A program made the translations under genes and the position numbers. A stretch of DNA of 64,000 bases. Origin: Eubacteriales bacterium. GTDB lineage: Bacteria; Bacillota; Clostridia; Christensenellales; Aristaeellaceae. The notes under the pieces are model-generated. The model worked only from the letters and a program-made list of their open reading frames with translations. It was not told the origin of the DNA and ran no database searches. Of this stretch, positions 53,986 to 62,634 are shown in pieces; position 1 is the stretch's first letter, and each line of letters opens with the position of its first letter. The DNA lies in assembly GCA_028705775.1 (NCBI GenBank), contig JAQWCW010000002.1:1-64000 (forward strand), written 5' to 3'.

Positions 53986-54453
53986 TTGCCGCAGTTTGTC
54001 ACTTCATCCCGCGAGGAAACGCAGGCGCTTGCCCGCCTGCTTGCGCCCTTTCTCCGCCCGGGCGATACGCTGCTCATGCGCGCCGATATGGGCATGGGCA
54101 AAAGCGAATTCGCCCGCGGAATAGCCAAGGGGCTTGGGATTAACGGGGCTGTTCCGTCCCCGACCTTCACCATCATGAACGTCTATGAGGGCGGGCGGCT
54201 TCCCTTCTACCATTTTGATTTATACCGCCTTGAGGACGAGGACGAGTTTGAGCAGATGGGCTTTTCGGAGTTCATTTGCGGCGAGGGTGTTTCGCTGATT
54301 GAGTGGCCGCAGAACGCCGAAAGCTATATGCCGGAGCGCGCGCTGAACGTTTATATTTCGGCGGGGGACGGCGAATGCGGGCGCGTTATAAAGCTGGAGG
54401 GCGTTGGCGGCTTTGAGCTTCCGCCTGCCTGCGATTTGGAGGGGAAACTATGA
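53986..54453 (+). CDS. tsaE: tRNA threonylcarbamoyladenosine ATPase TsaE
   Basis: A 155-aa ATPase needed with TsaB and TsaD for t6A37 tRNA modification. The P-loop ADMGMGKS lies at 33-40, followed by the GAVPSPTFTIMN switch and the FDLYRLEDEDEFEQMG region typical of TsaE. The TTG start at 53986 follows GGGGAGG at correct spacing, and it lies three bases after ribU, so it is read through from the riboswitch promoter. Its stop overlaps the tsaB ATG. No tsaD is present here. Confidence 0.94.
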   Translation: MPQFVTSSREETQALARLLAPFLRPGDTLLMRADMGMGKSEFARGIAKGLGINGAVPSPTFTIMNVYEGGRLPFYHFDLYRLEDEDEFEQMGFSEFICGEGVSLIEWPQNAESYMPERALNVYISAGDGECGRVIKLEGVGGFELPPACDLEGKL

Positions 54454-55139
54454 TTTGCCTTGCCGTTGATACTTCCGGAGCTGTCGCTGGCGTTGCAGTA
54501 GCCGATGAAAGCTCCGTGCTTTACGAAAACACGCTTTTGTGCGGCAAGAATCATTCGCTTACCATAATGCCGATGATTGACGAGGCGCTTAAGCGGCTTT
54601 CGCTCACTACGGGCGATATCGGGCTTTTCGTCTGCGTCGTCGGCCCCGGCTCGTTTACGGGCGTTCGCATAGGCGTTTCCACAGTCAAAGGGCTTGCGCA
54701 CGGGGCAGGAAAGCCCTGCGCGGCGGTAAGCTCGCTCGAAACGCTTTGCCAGAACGCGCCGTATTTTGACGGTATTGTCTGCCCGATGCTCGACGCAAGG
54801 GCGGGTCAGGTTTACGCCGCAGCATATAAAAACGGCAGGGAATACCTTGCGCCTGCCGCCCAAAGGCTTGAGGATTTTATCGCGGCGCTGCCAACAGACG
54901 GAAAATGCCTTCTGCTCGGCGACGGAGCGCTTTCCCTGCGCGAAAAAGCGGCGGAGCTACTCGGCGAAAGAGCCGTTTTCGCTGCGCCCGAGCATTCCTT
55001 CATCCGCCCCTCTGCAGCCGCGCGTATTGCTCTTTTGAATCCTGAGCGCCATACGGATTATATGCGGCTTGAGCCGCTGTATTTAAGGCTTCCGCAGGCG
55101 GAGCGCGAAAGAATCAAGCGGGAGAGTAAAGCCGAATGA
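54450..55139 (+). CDS. tsaB: tRNA threonylcarbamoyladenosine protein TsaB
   Basis: A 229-aa ASKHA-fold protein (also called YeaZ), a partner of TsaD in t6A synthesis. The N-terminal LAVDTSG and the GPGSFTGVRIG motif near 65-75 are diagnostic. Its ATG overlaps the tsaE stop (54450-54453) and its TGA overlaps the rimI ATG (55136-55139), so it is tightly coupled in tsaE-tsaB-rimI. Length is normal. Confidence 0.95.
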   Translation: MICLAVDTSGAVAGVAVADESSVLYENTLLCGKNHSLTIMPMIDEALKRLSLTTGDIGLFVCVVGPGSFTGVRIGVSTVKGLAHGAGKPCAAVSSLETLCQNAPYFDGIVCPMLDARAGQVYAAAYKNGREYLAPAAQRLEDFIAALPTDGKCLLLGDGALSLREKAAELLGERAVFAAPEHSFIRPSAAARIALLNPERHTDYMRLEPLYLRLPQAERERIKRESKAE

Positions 55140-55627
55140 CTGTTGAAACGCGCAGAATGACGGCGCTTGATTTGGACGCCGTGCAAAGCATAGACGAGGA
55201 ATGCTTTTCGGTTCCGTGGTCGCGCGCGGAGCTTGAAAAGGATTTGACGCAAAATCCCGCCGCGCGCTATATCGTGCTGCTTGAAAACGGAATCGTCGCC
55301 GCCTACGCGGGCGCATGGATGGTGCTTGACGAGGGGCAGATTATGAACGTTGCCGTGCGGAAGGATAAGCGGCGCTTGGGCTACGGAAAGCGCGTGCTTT
55401 CAGCGCTTGTTCAGTATGGCGCAAATCTCGGAATGAGCTGTTTCACACTTGAGGTGCGCGCGTCAAACTCCGGCGCAATCGCGCTTTACGAGTCAATCGG
55501 CTTTATCAGGGTCGGGCGCAGGAAGGGCTATTATCAGGATAACAAGGAGGACGCCCTGCTCTACTGCCTCCCCACGCTCCCAAAGGCGGAGGAAGGGTTT
55601 TGCGAGGCTGAAACCGTAAGCGTTTAA
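55136..55627 (+). CDS. rimI: Ribosomal protein S18-alanine N-acetyltransferase (RimI family)
   Basis: A 163-aa GNAT of the RimI family, which acetylates N-termini of ribosomal and other proteins. It has the acetyl-CoA motif KRRLGYGKRVL (near 80-90), FTLEVRASN, and the end ALYESIGFIRVGRRKGYY. RimI commonly follows tsaB in Firmicutes, as here (ATGA overlap). The real target is not certain, since family members differ in specificity. A terminator lies downstream. Confidence 0.9.
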   Translation: MTVETRRMTALDLDAVQSIDEECFSVPWSRAELEKDLTQNPAARYIVLLENGIVAAYAGAWMVLDEGQIMNVAVRKDKRRLGYGKRVLSALVQYGANLGMSCFTLEVRASNSGAIALYESIGFIRVGRRKGYYQDNKEDALLYCLPTLPKAEEGFCEAETVSV

Positions 55628-55635
55628 GCCGCCTG

Positions 55636-55669
55636 CCGCTGATAAATCCGTCAGCGGAAATTTCTCTTT
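55636..55669 (+). terminator. Probable terminator after rimI
   Basis: CCGCTGA (55636-55642) pairs with TCAGCGG (55651-55657), followed by AAATTTCTCTTT. Confidence 0.62.
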
Positions 55670-55771
55670 CGATTTAGCGGCAAAGTGGATGGAAAAAGCA
55701 ATGCGAATCGTATATAATATGTGAAGAGAGAGTTGATTTTCCTTCTACCGATATTGAAAGAGGTGTAAACA

Positions 55772-56470
55772 ATGAAAAAAATAGCAGCCGTTATGCTTGC
55801 GATAGCTCTCTGCCTCAGCGCCGCCGTGGCGTTTGCAGACGGCAATTATCCCTGCCCCGGCACCGTAATCAGCCATAACGCGAGCCTTCGCGAGTCTGCC
55901 AAAACCAGCGCGACCCGCCTTGCGAGCGTAATGAACGGCGAGGAGCTTACCGTTCTGGGCGAGGATGGGGATTTTTATTACTGCGAGTATGTCAACTCCA
56001 AGGGCAAGGTGTTTGACGGCTATATCCTCAAGGTTTACATGATGGCAGACCCTGAGTATATCGTGCTTCGCAAGGGCAATACGGCGCTTTACGCCGCTCC
56101 GATGTATACGGATAAGCGCGTCGGCTCTATGGGCGCGTATGAAAAGCTGCTTGTAATCGATGAAACAGATAAATACTGGATTGTCAACCTGCGCGACGCT
56201 TCCGCGTTCGTTTCAAAAAAATCCAGCGTATGGCTTCAGTCCGAAATTGACAATATGCTCATGGAAACCGAAAAGGGCGCTGTTGTGGAAGCGACGACCT
56301 CCCGCACCGGCCCCGGAACGAGCTGGCCGAGCGTTAAAAAGCTGTCCGCCGGAACCGAGATTGAAATCTGCGGCTATGACGGAAACTGGACGATTATAAC
56401 CTATAAAAACGCCGTTGCGTATGTAAATAGCGAGGATATCGTGGTTGCAAACGGCGCTGTAAGCGAGTAA
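55772..56470 (+). CDS. Secreted protein with three SH3-type domains
   Basis: A 232-aa exported protein with a signal peptide (MKKIAAVMLAIALCLSAAVAF, cleavage near AFA-DG, residue 22). Two or three SH3b-like units follow: one around residues 30-85 (ASLRESAKTSATRLASV, typical of bacterial SH3), one around 95-150 (TALYAAPMYTDKRVG) and one around 165-225 (SRTGPGTSWPSVKKL). These bind peptidoglycan or teichoic acid. No catalytic domain. An extended -10 TATAAT at 55713-55718 lies upstream, with AAAGAGG before the ATG. Confidence 0.8.
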   Translation: MKKIAAVMLAIALCLSAAVAFADGNYPCPGTVISHNASLRESAKTSATRLASVMNGEELTVLGEDGDFYYCEYVNSKGKVFDGYILKVYMMADPEYIVLRKGNTALYAAPMYTDKRVGSMGAYEKLLVIDETDKYWIVNLRDASAFVSKKSSVWLQSEIDNMLMETEKGAVVEATTSRTGPGTSWPSVKKLSAGTEIEICGYDGNWTIITYKNAVAYVNSEDIVVANGAVSE

Positions 56471-56490
56471 ACGCAGATTAGCGTATAAAG

Positions 56491-56531
56491 AAGCCGTGGC
56501 GCATTAGCGTCACGGCTCTGCTTTTATTTTC
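56491..56531. terminator. Terminator between the SH3 protein and the PfkB kinase
   Basis: AGCCGTGGCG pairs with CGTCACGGCT (one G-T pair), then a T-rich CTGCTTTTATTTT on the plus strand and TTCTTT on the minus strand. It serves convergent genes. Confidence 0.75.
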
Positions 56532-57426
56532 TTGTTTCCATCAGCGCGCGAACTTTTTCGAGCGTCGGCAGGTTTTCGGGCAGGGGATAGCCCATGCACG
56601 CGACGCCCGCCGTCGCGCAGGCAAAGCGCACAAGCTCGTCGTCGTCCATTCCCTTGTACAGCCCGTAGATTGTGCCCGCTTTGAAGGAATCGCCCGCGCC
56701 GAGGGTTGACAGCGCCTTAATCCTGTACGGCTCTGTGCGCTTGATTACGCCCTTCCTTCCGTATATAACGGTATGCGCACCGAAGGTGAATATGAAAAGC
56801 CCGTCGCCGCGCTTCATGTACTCGCGCATCAAATCGTCTGCGCCCGCGCTTGGGTATTCGTTTGAAAGGAACTCGTCCGAAATCGCCGCAACCGCGCAGT
56901 TGTTTGCAAGATAGCTGTCGTAGGCGCAGTCGATTACCGCATACGGAACGCCGTGCTTTACGGCGTATTTTGCGCCAAGCAGCGCCGCGTCCGAATTGAA
57001 GGGGTCAAGCCCTGCGCATTTCGCGTTTCTGATATCGTCCTCAATCGGCATATTATAGGGGTTGTTCATCTTCCGTACAAGCGTTCCGAACTGCCCGAAG
57101 CAGTTGCGGGTATTGTTCTTCCTGTCGATAAACACGTTGTCGTAAAGCCCCTCGAAATCGTCTCTTACCCTCATTGAGCTTAAATCAACCGAGCGCTTTT
57201 CAAAGTAATCGAAGATTGGCTTTGCCGTAACTGTTCCCAAATGATAGCCGTCCGCCTTTACGGAAACGCCGTATTCGCTGAGAATTGCGCAGGCTATTCC
57301 CGTTTCGCCGCCTATGTGCTTGTGATGCTCGATTACCTCCGCATATGCGTTCGGCGCGGGGAAATCGCCCTGAAGAATATAGGAATCAGTGGTCAGAATT
57401 GAGCCGTACAGGTATACTTCGTGCAT
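56524..57426 (-). CDS. PfkB family carbohydrate kinase
   Basis: A 300-aa ribokinase-type (PfkB) sugar kinase. The N-terminal GG motif is at 39-40, and the ATP/anion motif reads STLGAGD at 240-246 where most have DTxGAGD, so the first aspartate is replaced by Ser but the catalytic D246 is kept. Substrates in the family include ribose, fructose, tagatose and nucleosides; the one here is unknown. GGAGG precedes the ATG. It is divergent from the M42 peptidase cluster, and its leader holds an ATAAC-N7-GTTAT inverted repeat. Confidence 0.85.
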   Translation of the reverse strand: MHEVYLYGSILTTDSYILQGDFPAPNAYAEVIEHHKHIGGETGIACAILSEYGVSVKADGYHLGTVTAKPIFDYFEKRSVDLSSMRVRDDFEGLYDNVFIDRKNNTRNCFGQFGTLVRKMNNPYNMPIEDDIRNAKCAGLDPFNSDAALLGAKYAVKHGVPYAVIDCAYDSYLANNCAVAAISDEFLSNEYPSAGADDLMREYMKRGDGLFIFTFGAHTVIYGRKGVIKRTEPYRIKALSTLGAGDSFKAGTIYGLYKGMDDDELVRFACATAGVACMGYPLPENLPTLEKVRALMETRK

Positions 57427-57443
57427 TGGAGCCTCCTTGACGT

Positions 57444-57460
57444 ATAACGTTTTTTGTTAT
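57444..57460. other. Inverted repeat ATAAC-N7-GTTAT in the pfkB leader
   Basis: A 5-bp inverted repeat between the pfkB -10 and its ribosome-binding site. Similar half-sites occur at 57546-57562. Candidate operator; not matched to a known regulator. Confidence 0.35.
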
Positions 57461-57464
57461 GTTT

Positions 57465-57493
57465 ATTATACATCATTGCGCATTTGCGGTAAA
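57465..57493 (-). promoter_or_regulatory. Promoter of the PfkB kinase gene
   Basis: Minus strand TTTACC (57488-57493), 17-bp spacer, TATAAT (57465-57470). Confidence 0.76.
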
Positions 57494-57526
57494 GCGCCTG
57501 ATGTGATTTTATTTTTATCCGCCTTG

Positions 57527-57535
57527 TGGTATACT
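57527..57535 (+). promoter_or_regulatory. Extended -10 promoter of the M42 cluster
   Basis: TGG-TATACT with TATACT at 57530-57535. The -35 at 17 bp is poor (TTTTAT). Confidence 0.5.
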
Positions 57536-57545
57536 TTATATAAAA

Positions 57546-57562
57546 TAACAATTTTCTTGTTA
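57546..57562. other. Inverted repeat TAACAA-N5-TTGTTA before the M42 genes
   Basis: A perfect 6-bp inverted repeat (57546-57551 with 57557-57562) next to the ribosome-binding site of the first M42 gene. It shares TAAC/GTTA half-sites with the repeat at 57444-57460. Confidence 0.4.
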
Positions 57563-57575
57563 AGGGGGCGTGTGC

Positions 57576-58622
57576 TTGGATATTGAAAAGTTCCTTCGGG
57601 AAATTACTGCGATAAGCGGTCTCAGCGGGCGCGAAAAGCTCGTTGCGGAGTATGCGCGGGAAAGCTTTCTGCCCTATACCGACGAGGCGGAAATCGACGA
57701 TATGTATAACATGGTCGTCGTCCATCGCGGCGCTGAGGGCGGCGCGCGGATAATGATTTGCGCGCACATGGACGAAATCGGAATGGTTGTGAGCAAGATT
57801 GAGGACGACGGCTCTCTGCGCATTTGGAAGTCGGGCGGGGTTGACCCGCGCGTGCTTCCCGCCTCGCGCGTTATCGTGAAGGGCGAAAACGGCAGTCTGC
57901 TCGGCGTTGTGGGCGCAAAAGCGCCGCATCTTCTCACTCCCGACGAGCAGAAGCGCAATTATTCCCTTGACGAGCTTTATGTGGATGTCGGGCTTGATAA
58001 GGAAAGCGCCGAAAAGCAGATAAGGATAGGTGCGGAGGTCACCTTTGAGCCTATCCTGACAAAGCTCGGCAACGGCTGCCTTGCCTCGAAAACGATGGAC
58101 GACCGCGCCTGCGTCGGAATGATGCTCGAATGCGCGGAAATCCTCTCGAAGCGCAAAACATGGGCAAATGTGTATTTTACCGCTTCCTCGCAGGAGGAAG
58201 TCGGCTCAAAGGGCGCCGAAACCGCCGCTTTCCGCCTTAACCCTGACCTTGCGATAGCGATTGACGTAACGCACGGCCCCGTAAACGGCGCTCCGCCGGA
58301 TTCAACCTACCCGCTCAACAAGCTCTGCCTTACCAAGGCTCCGCTTATTCAGAAGAAGCTGTACGAGCGGATTATCGAAACCGCGGACAAGCTGCACATC
58401 GGCGTTTCCCGCGGCGTATCGGGCGGAGACACATATACGGACAGCGACAATATCCAGTTTGCGCGGGACGGAATACCGACGGCGCTCATCGAGCTGCCGC
58501 TCAAGTATATGCATACAAGCGTTGAAACCCTGTCGCTCAGCACCCTTCATGACGGCGCGAGGCTGCTTGCCGAATTCTGCTCCGCCATTGAGGCAGGATG
58601 GGAGGAAGAACTGTGGAGTTAA
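57576..58622 (+). CDS. M42 family metallopeptidase (copy 1)
   Basis: A 348-aa di-zinc aminopeptidase of the M42 family (FrvX/TET-like), which forms large hollow complexes that cut peptides from the N-terminus. Metal and catalytic residues are all present: H64 (CAHMDEIG), D175 (MDDRACVG), E207-E208 (QEEVGSKG), D230 (AIDVTHG) and H313 (KYMHTSVE). TTG at 57576, after AAGGGGG, is preferred over a GTG two codons earlier on spacing. No signal peptide, so cytoplasmic. Stop overlaps copy 2. Confidence 0.92.
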   Translation: MDIEKFLREITAISGLSGREKLVAEYARESFLPYTDEAEIDDMYNMVVVHRGAEGGARIMICAHMDEIGMVVSKIEDDGSLRIWKSGGVDPRVLPASRVIVKGENGSLLGVVGAKAPHLLTPDEQKRNYSLDELYVDVGLDKESAEKQIRIGAEVTFEPILTKLGNGCLASKTMDDRACVGMMLECAEILSKRKTWANVYFTASSQEEVGSKGAETAAFRLNPDLAIAIDVTHGPVNGAPPDSTYPLNKLCLTKAPLIQKKLYERIIETADKLHIGVSRGVSGGDTYTDSDNIQFARDGIPTALIELPLKYMHTSVETLSLSTLHDGARLLAEFCSAIEAGWEEELWS

Positions 58623-59635
58623 AGGAGCTGTGCCTGCTTCGCGGAATATCCGGCGATGAAAGCGAAATCAGGAATTATATCAAGAAAGAATGCCTTAAAT
58701 ATACCGAAAACGTAAGAATCGGCAGGGGCGGCTGCCTTATTGCCGAAATCAGGGGCAGGAAAAACCCGCAGAAGCGCGTTATGCTGTCGGCGCATATGGA
58801 CGAGGTCGGCTTTGCCGTCACCTCCGCCTGCGAGGACGGTCTGCTCAGGATTACAGCCGTCGGCGGAATCGATTCGCGCGTATCGGTAAGCAAGCGCGTG
58901 CTTGTCGGCAGCCGCGCTCTGCCCGGCGTAATCGGCGCAATGCCGATTCATCTGCAATCGCCGGAGGACAGAATGCGCGTAATGCGCCTAAGCGATTTGT
59001 TCGTCGATATCGGCGAAAGCACCAAGGCGGGGGCTGAAAAGGCGGCGCCAATCAATTCGAGCGTCACCTTCGATACCCCTTATACCGAGTTCGGGGCGGG
59101 CTTTGTGTGCTGCAAGGCGCTTGACGACCGCGTCGGCTGCTATAATATGCTCAGGCTCATGGAAAAAGCGCCGTTTGACGATACTGTGATATTCGTTTTC
59201 ACGTCCATGGAGGAGGTCGGGCTTCTCGGCGCGCGCACCGCCGCCTATGACGTTGACCCCGACGAGGCAATCGTTCTTGAAACGACCGCTGCCAACGATA
59301 TCGGAATGGTTGACGAAACGAAGCAGGTCTGCCGAGCGGGAAAGGGAGTCGCCCTGAGCTTTATGGACAGGCGCACCATTACTCCCCGCGCGCTTTTTGA
59401 GCACGCGCTTTCCGTTGCCGAGAAGAACGGAATAGCCCTTCAAGTCAAGTCCGGAACGACCGGCGGGAACGACGCGGGCGCTGTTCATACATCGCGCCGC
59501 GGCATTCCGACGATTACCCTTTCCGTTCCCTGCCGCAATATTCACTCGCCCGCTTCCGTCTGCGCGCTTTCCGATATTGAGGCGCAGTATCATGAGGCTG
59601 AGGCGCTTATTTCAAATACCGATTGGAGGAATTGA
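58613..59635 (+). CDS. M42 family metallopeptidase (copy 2)
   Basis: A 340-aa M42 aminopeptidase. Site residues are H61 (SAHMDEVG), D171 (LDDRVG), E200-E201 (MEEVGLLG), E223 (VLETTAAND, Glu where copy 1 has Asp) and the closing NIHSPAS histidine. GTG at 58613, after GGAGGAAG, overlaps the end of copy 1 by 10 bases, so the genes are coupled. It differs clearly from copy 1 in the loop regions, suggesting a different peptide preference or a mixed complex. Cytoplasmic. Confidence 0.91.
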   Translation: MELKELCLLRGISGDESEIRNYIKKECLKYTENVRIGRGGCLIAEIRGRKNPQKRVMLSAHMDEVGFAVTSACEDGLLRITAVGGIDSRVSVSKRVLVGSRALPGVIGAMPIHLQSPEDRMRVMRLSDLFVDIGESTKAGAEKAAPINSSVTFDTPYTEFGAGFVCCKALDDRVGCYNMLRLMEKAPFDDTVIFVFTSMEEVGLLGARTAAYDVDPDEAIVLETTAANDIGMVDETKQVCRAGKGVALSFMDRRTITPRALFEHALSVAEKNGIALQVKSGTTGGNDAGAVHTSRRGIPTITLSVPCRNIHSPASVCALSDIEAQYHEAEALISNTDWRN

Positions 59636-59637
59636 TT

Positions 59638-60617
59638 ATGCTGCTTGATACGCTTAAAACGGTTCTTGAGCCTTTCGGGGCTTCCGGACGCGAGGATGCA
59701 ATAGCGAATAAAATTTCTGATATTCTTTCCGGCTCTGTGGACGAGCTTTACCGCGACAACATGGGCAGCCTTATCGCCGTCAAGAAGGGACTTCCGGCAA
59801 AAAGCTGATGATTTCGGCGCATATGGACGAAATCGGCTATGTGGTTGTCGATGTTGAAAAAGAAGGTTATCTGCGCGTTTCGCCCGTCGGCGGCGTCAAT
59901 CCGCTTTCCGGCTATGCCCGCGCCGTCGTTTTTGAAAACGGCGTTTCCGGCGCGCTCATGCATCAGCCGCATAAGGACAGCGTAAAGTTTTCGGATTTGT
60001 TCATAGATATCGGCGCGGACAGCCGCGAGGAAGCGCTTGAAATGGTCAAAATCGGCGACTGCGCAGTTTCGGCAAGGTCGTTCTCAAGCCTTGGCAAGAA
60101 CCGCGTTTCGTCGCCCATTATGGACGACCGCTGCGCCTGCGCTCTTTTGATTGAGCTGCTGCTTTCGCTTGACAAGCCTGTAAATACGGTCATCGGCGTG
60201 TTCTCCGTTCAGGAGGAAGTCGGGTGCAGGGGAGCAAAAACCGCCGCCTTTGCGCTTGAGCCTGACCTCGGGCTTGCCATTGACGTAACCACAAACGGCG
60301 ATACTCCCGAAACCAAGCTGCCCAGCGTTCGCCTCGGCGACGGCCCCGCGATAAAGATTCAGGACCAAGGCAGTATTTCCTCGCCCGAAATCGTTAGAAT
60401 GTTGGAAAAGGCGGCTGAAAATGCCTCGGTCAAGTATCAGCGCGAGGTTCTGCCGTTCGGCGGAACGGACGCGTCCGCAATCCAGCTTTCCCGCGGCGGC
60501 ATAAAAGCGGGAACGCTTTCGATTCCCTGCCGCTATGTCCATACGCCCGTTGAAACGATTGATATGCGCGATATGGCGGGCGCGCTTGAAACCATCAAGG
60601 AGTTTGTAAAGCTCTGA
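59638..60617 (+). pseudogene. M42 family metallopeptidase (copy 3), frameshifted
   Basis: A third M42 gene whose frame breaks near 59787-59803. The N-terminal part (ATG at 59638, RBS GGAGGAA) stops at TGA 59806-59808. The rest (59808-60617), from the MISAHMDEIG metal motif on, is in the -1 frame and keeps D in MDDRCAC, EE in QEEVGCRG, D in AIDVTTNG and a final YVHTPVE histidine. Inserting one base in GGGACTT restores a normal G-T-S-G-K-K-L-M reading into SAHMDE. A TGATG overlap and a five-A run would allow reinitiation or slippage, so it could be a pseudogene, a read error or recoded. Confidence 0.85.
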
Positions 60618-60633
60618 AAGCAGGAGTGAAATA

Positions 60634-62634
60634 ATGGCGGCTTGTGCTTATTATCTTGCGTATCTCGCGGCGGGCGTTTTCTGCGTCCGCTGCCTTTTGC
60701 CGTGGCAAGCGAAAATAAACCGCATATGGCTCGGTCTGTGCTTCGGAACGCTTCTGATGATGTGGCTGCCGGCGCTTGTCGCCTTCGTTGACGCATTTTC
60801 CGTTCGCGGTCATCTGCTTGCGCTGCTTTTGCTTGCTTTGGTTTGCCTTGCCGCCTATATATTCCGCTCGCGCCATGCGGTAAGAAAAACCGATAAGGAT
60901 GATAAAAGGTTTCTTATTTACGCGCTTCCCGTTGTAATCCTGCTCGGCGCTTTGATGGCGTATCTCCAATACACCCATACAATCCGCGCGGCGAGCGACG
61001 GCTCGCTTTGGGTGGGTCAGGCTACCTACGGCGACCTTAATATGCACCTCAGCTTCATCACCTCGTCCGTAAACGCGCGCTTCCCGCTTGATTACGCGCT
61101 GATGACGGGGCAGAGGCTTTCCTATCCGTTTCTTATGGACACCTTTTCCGGCAGCCTTTATCTTCTCGGAATGAGCCTGCAAATGAGCGTAATCCTGCCC
61201 GGAACGCTGTTTACAATGCTTGTCGTTTACGGGTATATGGCGCTTGCGCGGCAGATTGTGTCCTCCAATAAGGTTGTGCTTCTTTCAGCGCTCTTTGTTT
61301 TCATAAACGGCGGGCTTGGCTTCCTTTATACGTTTGATATGAGCTTCGGCAATCTGTTCAGCGGCAGACCTGAGTTCATGGAGCGCCTTGACACGGTTAT
61401 GAATGGCTTTTATCAAACGCCGACGAATATGCCGGAGCTTAATCTGCGCTGGTCAAACCTTATCGCCGATTTGCTTCTGCCGCAGAGAACCTTCCTTGGC
61501 GGCTGGCTCATCGTTATTCCGTGCATTTTCCTTTTGTTTACCGCCTTTGCGCCGGAAAAGCAGCGGTATATGGACGAGCTTGACTCCGGAACGAAGGCGC
61601 GGCAGATGGTTTTTGCCGGTATCATGGCGGGCTTGCTCCCGCTTCTGCATACGCATTCCTTTTTGGCGCTTGGGCTTATCAGCGTCGGCTGGGTTACGTA
61701 TGACCTTGTAAGGGGCAGGAAAAAGCTGTACCGGACGGGCAGACCTTGGCTGTTTTTCCTTGTCGTCACGCTTATTCTCTCCCTTCCGCAGCTTATGGGC
61801 TTTACCTTCCGTCAAGTGGGGGAGGGCAGCCATTTTCTCAGCTTTCATTTCAACTGGGTCAATGCCGAGGCGGGCGGGCTCAAGGACGGATATCTCTGGT
61901 TCTATATCAAGAATATCGGAATCCCCTTCGTGCTGCTCGTGCTTGCGCTTTTTGAAAAAAACAAAACGTGGCGCTTTGTCGCCTGCGGCGCTTTCGTGGT
62001 TTTCATTCTCGCGGAGTTTGTTCAGCTTACGCCAAACGAGTATGACAACAACAAGCTTTTCTACATCTGGTATCTGCTTATGGCGGCTGTTGCGGCTGAC
62101 TATGGCGCTTTGGTTTACCGCCGTATGCGCGCAATGCCGTCAAGACGGCTTATCGCCGCGGGAGTTGTCGCCGTAAGCGCCTTCAGCGGCTCGCTTTCAA
62201 TCGCCCGCGAGTGCGTGAGCAATTATCAGGATTTTGATTCTGAAATGGTCGCCGCCGCCGATTATGCAAGAGCAAACATGACGGGCGAGGACGTGGTTAT
62301 CACGGGGCGCGAGCATATAAACCCAATCGTTTCGCTTGCGGGCAAGCGCATTGTGTACGGCTCATCCCTTTATCTTTACTGGCACGGGCTTGTTGACGAT
62401 GAGCGCGAGCGCGATGTAACGCGCTTTTTCGAGTCGCCGGAAGAAAGCCTTGAGGTTATAAAGCGCTACTCTGTCGATTATGTGTATGTCGGGCCGTATG
62501 AGCGCTCGGACTATAATATAGACGAGGGCGCGATTGCGGAAATGTATCCCTGCGTTTTTGAAAGCGAAAGCGGCTCCGTGAGGATTTACAAGGTTACCGG
62601 CGGCGAGGAAGCCGCCGCGGAGGACGAAGGTTGA
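60634..62634 (+). CDS. Large polytopic membrane protein, GT-C glycosyltransferase-like
   Basis: A 666-aa membrane protein with about 13 predicted helices and a soluble C-terminal tail of about 130 residues. The first long loop after helix 3 carries ASDGSLWVGQATYGDLNMHLSF, resembling the acidic loop of GT-C transferases (PMT, ArnT), and the tail ends in a VDYVYVGPYER segment seen in such proteins. No close family is recognised. It would use a polyprenyl-linked sugar to glycosylate a surface molecule if this reading is right. The ATG is 17 bp after the M42 frame, and the next gene overlaps its stop. Confidence 0.62.
   Translation: MAACAYYLAYLAAGVFCVRCLLPWQAKINRIWLGLCFGTLLMMWLPALVAFVDAFSVRGHLLALLLLALVCLAAYIFRSRHAVRKTDKDDKRFLIYALPVVILLGALMAYLQYTHTIRAASDGSLWVGQATYGDLNMHLSFITSSVNARFPLDYALMTGQRLSYPFLMDTFSGSLYLLGMSLQMSVILPGTLFTMLVVYGYMALARQIVSSNKVVLLSALFVFINGGLGFLYTFDMSFGNLFSGRPEFMERLDTVMNGFYQTPTNMPELNLRWSNLIADLLLPQRTFLGGWLIVIPCIFLLFTAFAPEKQRYMDELDSGTKARQMVFAGIMAGLLPLLHTHSFLALGLISVGWVTYDLVRGRKKLYRTGRPWLFFLVVTLILSLPQLMGFTFRQVGEGSHFLSFHFNWVNAEAGGLKDGYLWFYIKNIGIPFVLLVLALFEKNKTWRFVACGAFVVFILAEFVQLTPNEYDNNKLFYIWYLLMAAVAADYGALVYRRMRAMPSRRLIAAGVVAVSAFSGSLSIARECVSNYQDFDSEMVAAADYARANMTGEDVVITGREHINPIVSLAGKRIVYGSSLYLYWHGLVDDERERDVTRFFESPEESLEVIKRYSVDYVYVGPYERSDYNIDEGAIAEMYPCVFESESGSVRIYKVTGGEEAAAEDEG

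Noticed and set aside
59795..59808. Canonical -1 ribosomal frameshift heptamer in the third M42 gene
   Set aside because: There is an AAAAAG run, but in the reading frame used it does not fit X-XXY-YYZ; a one-base deletion explains the break more simply.
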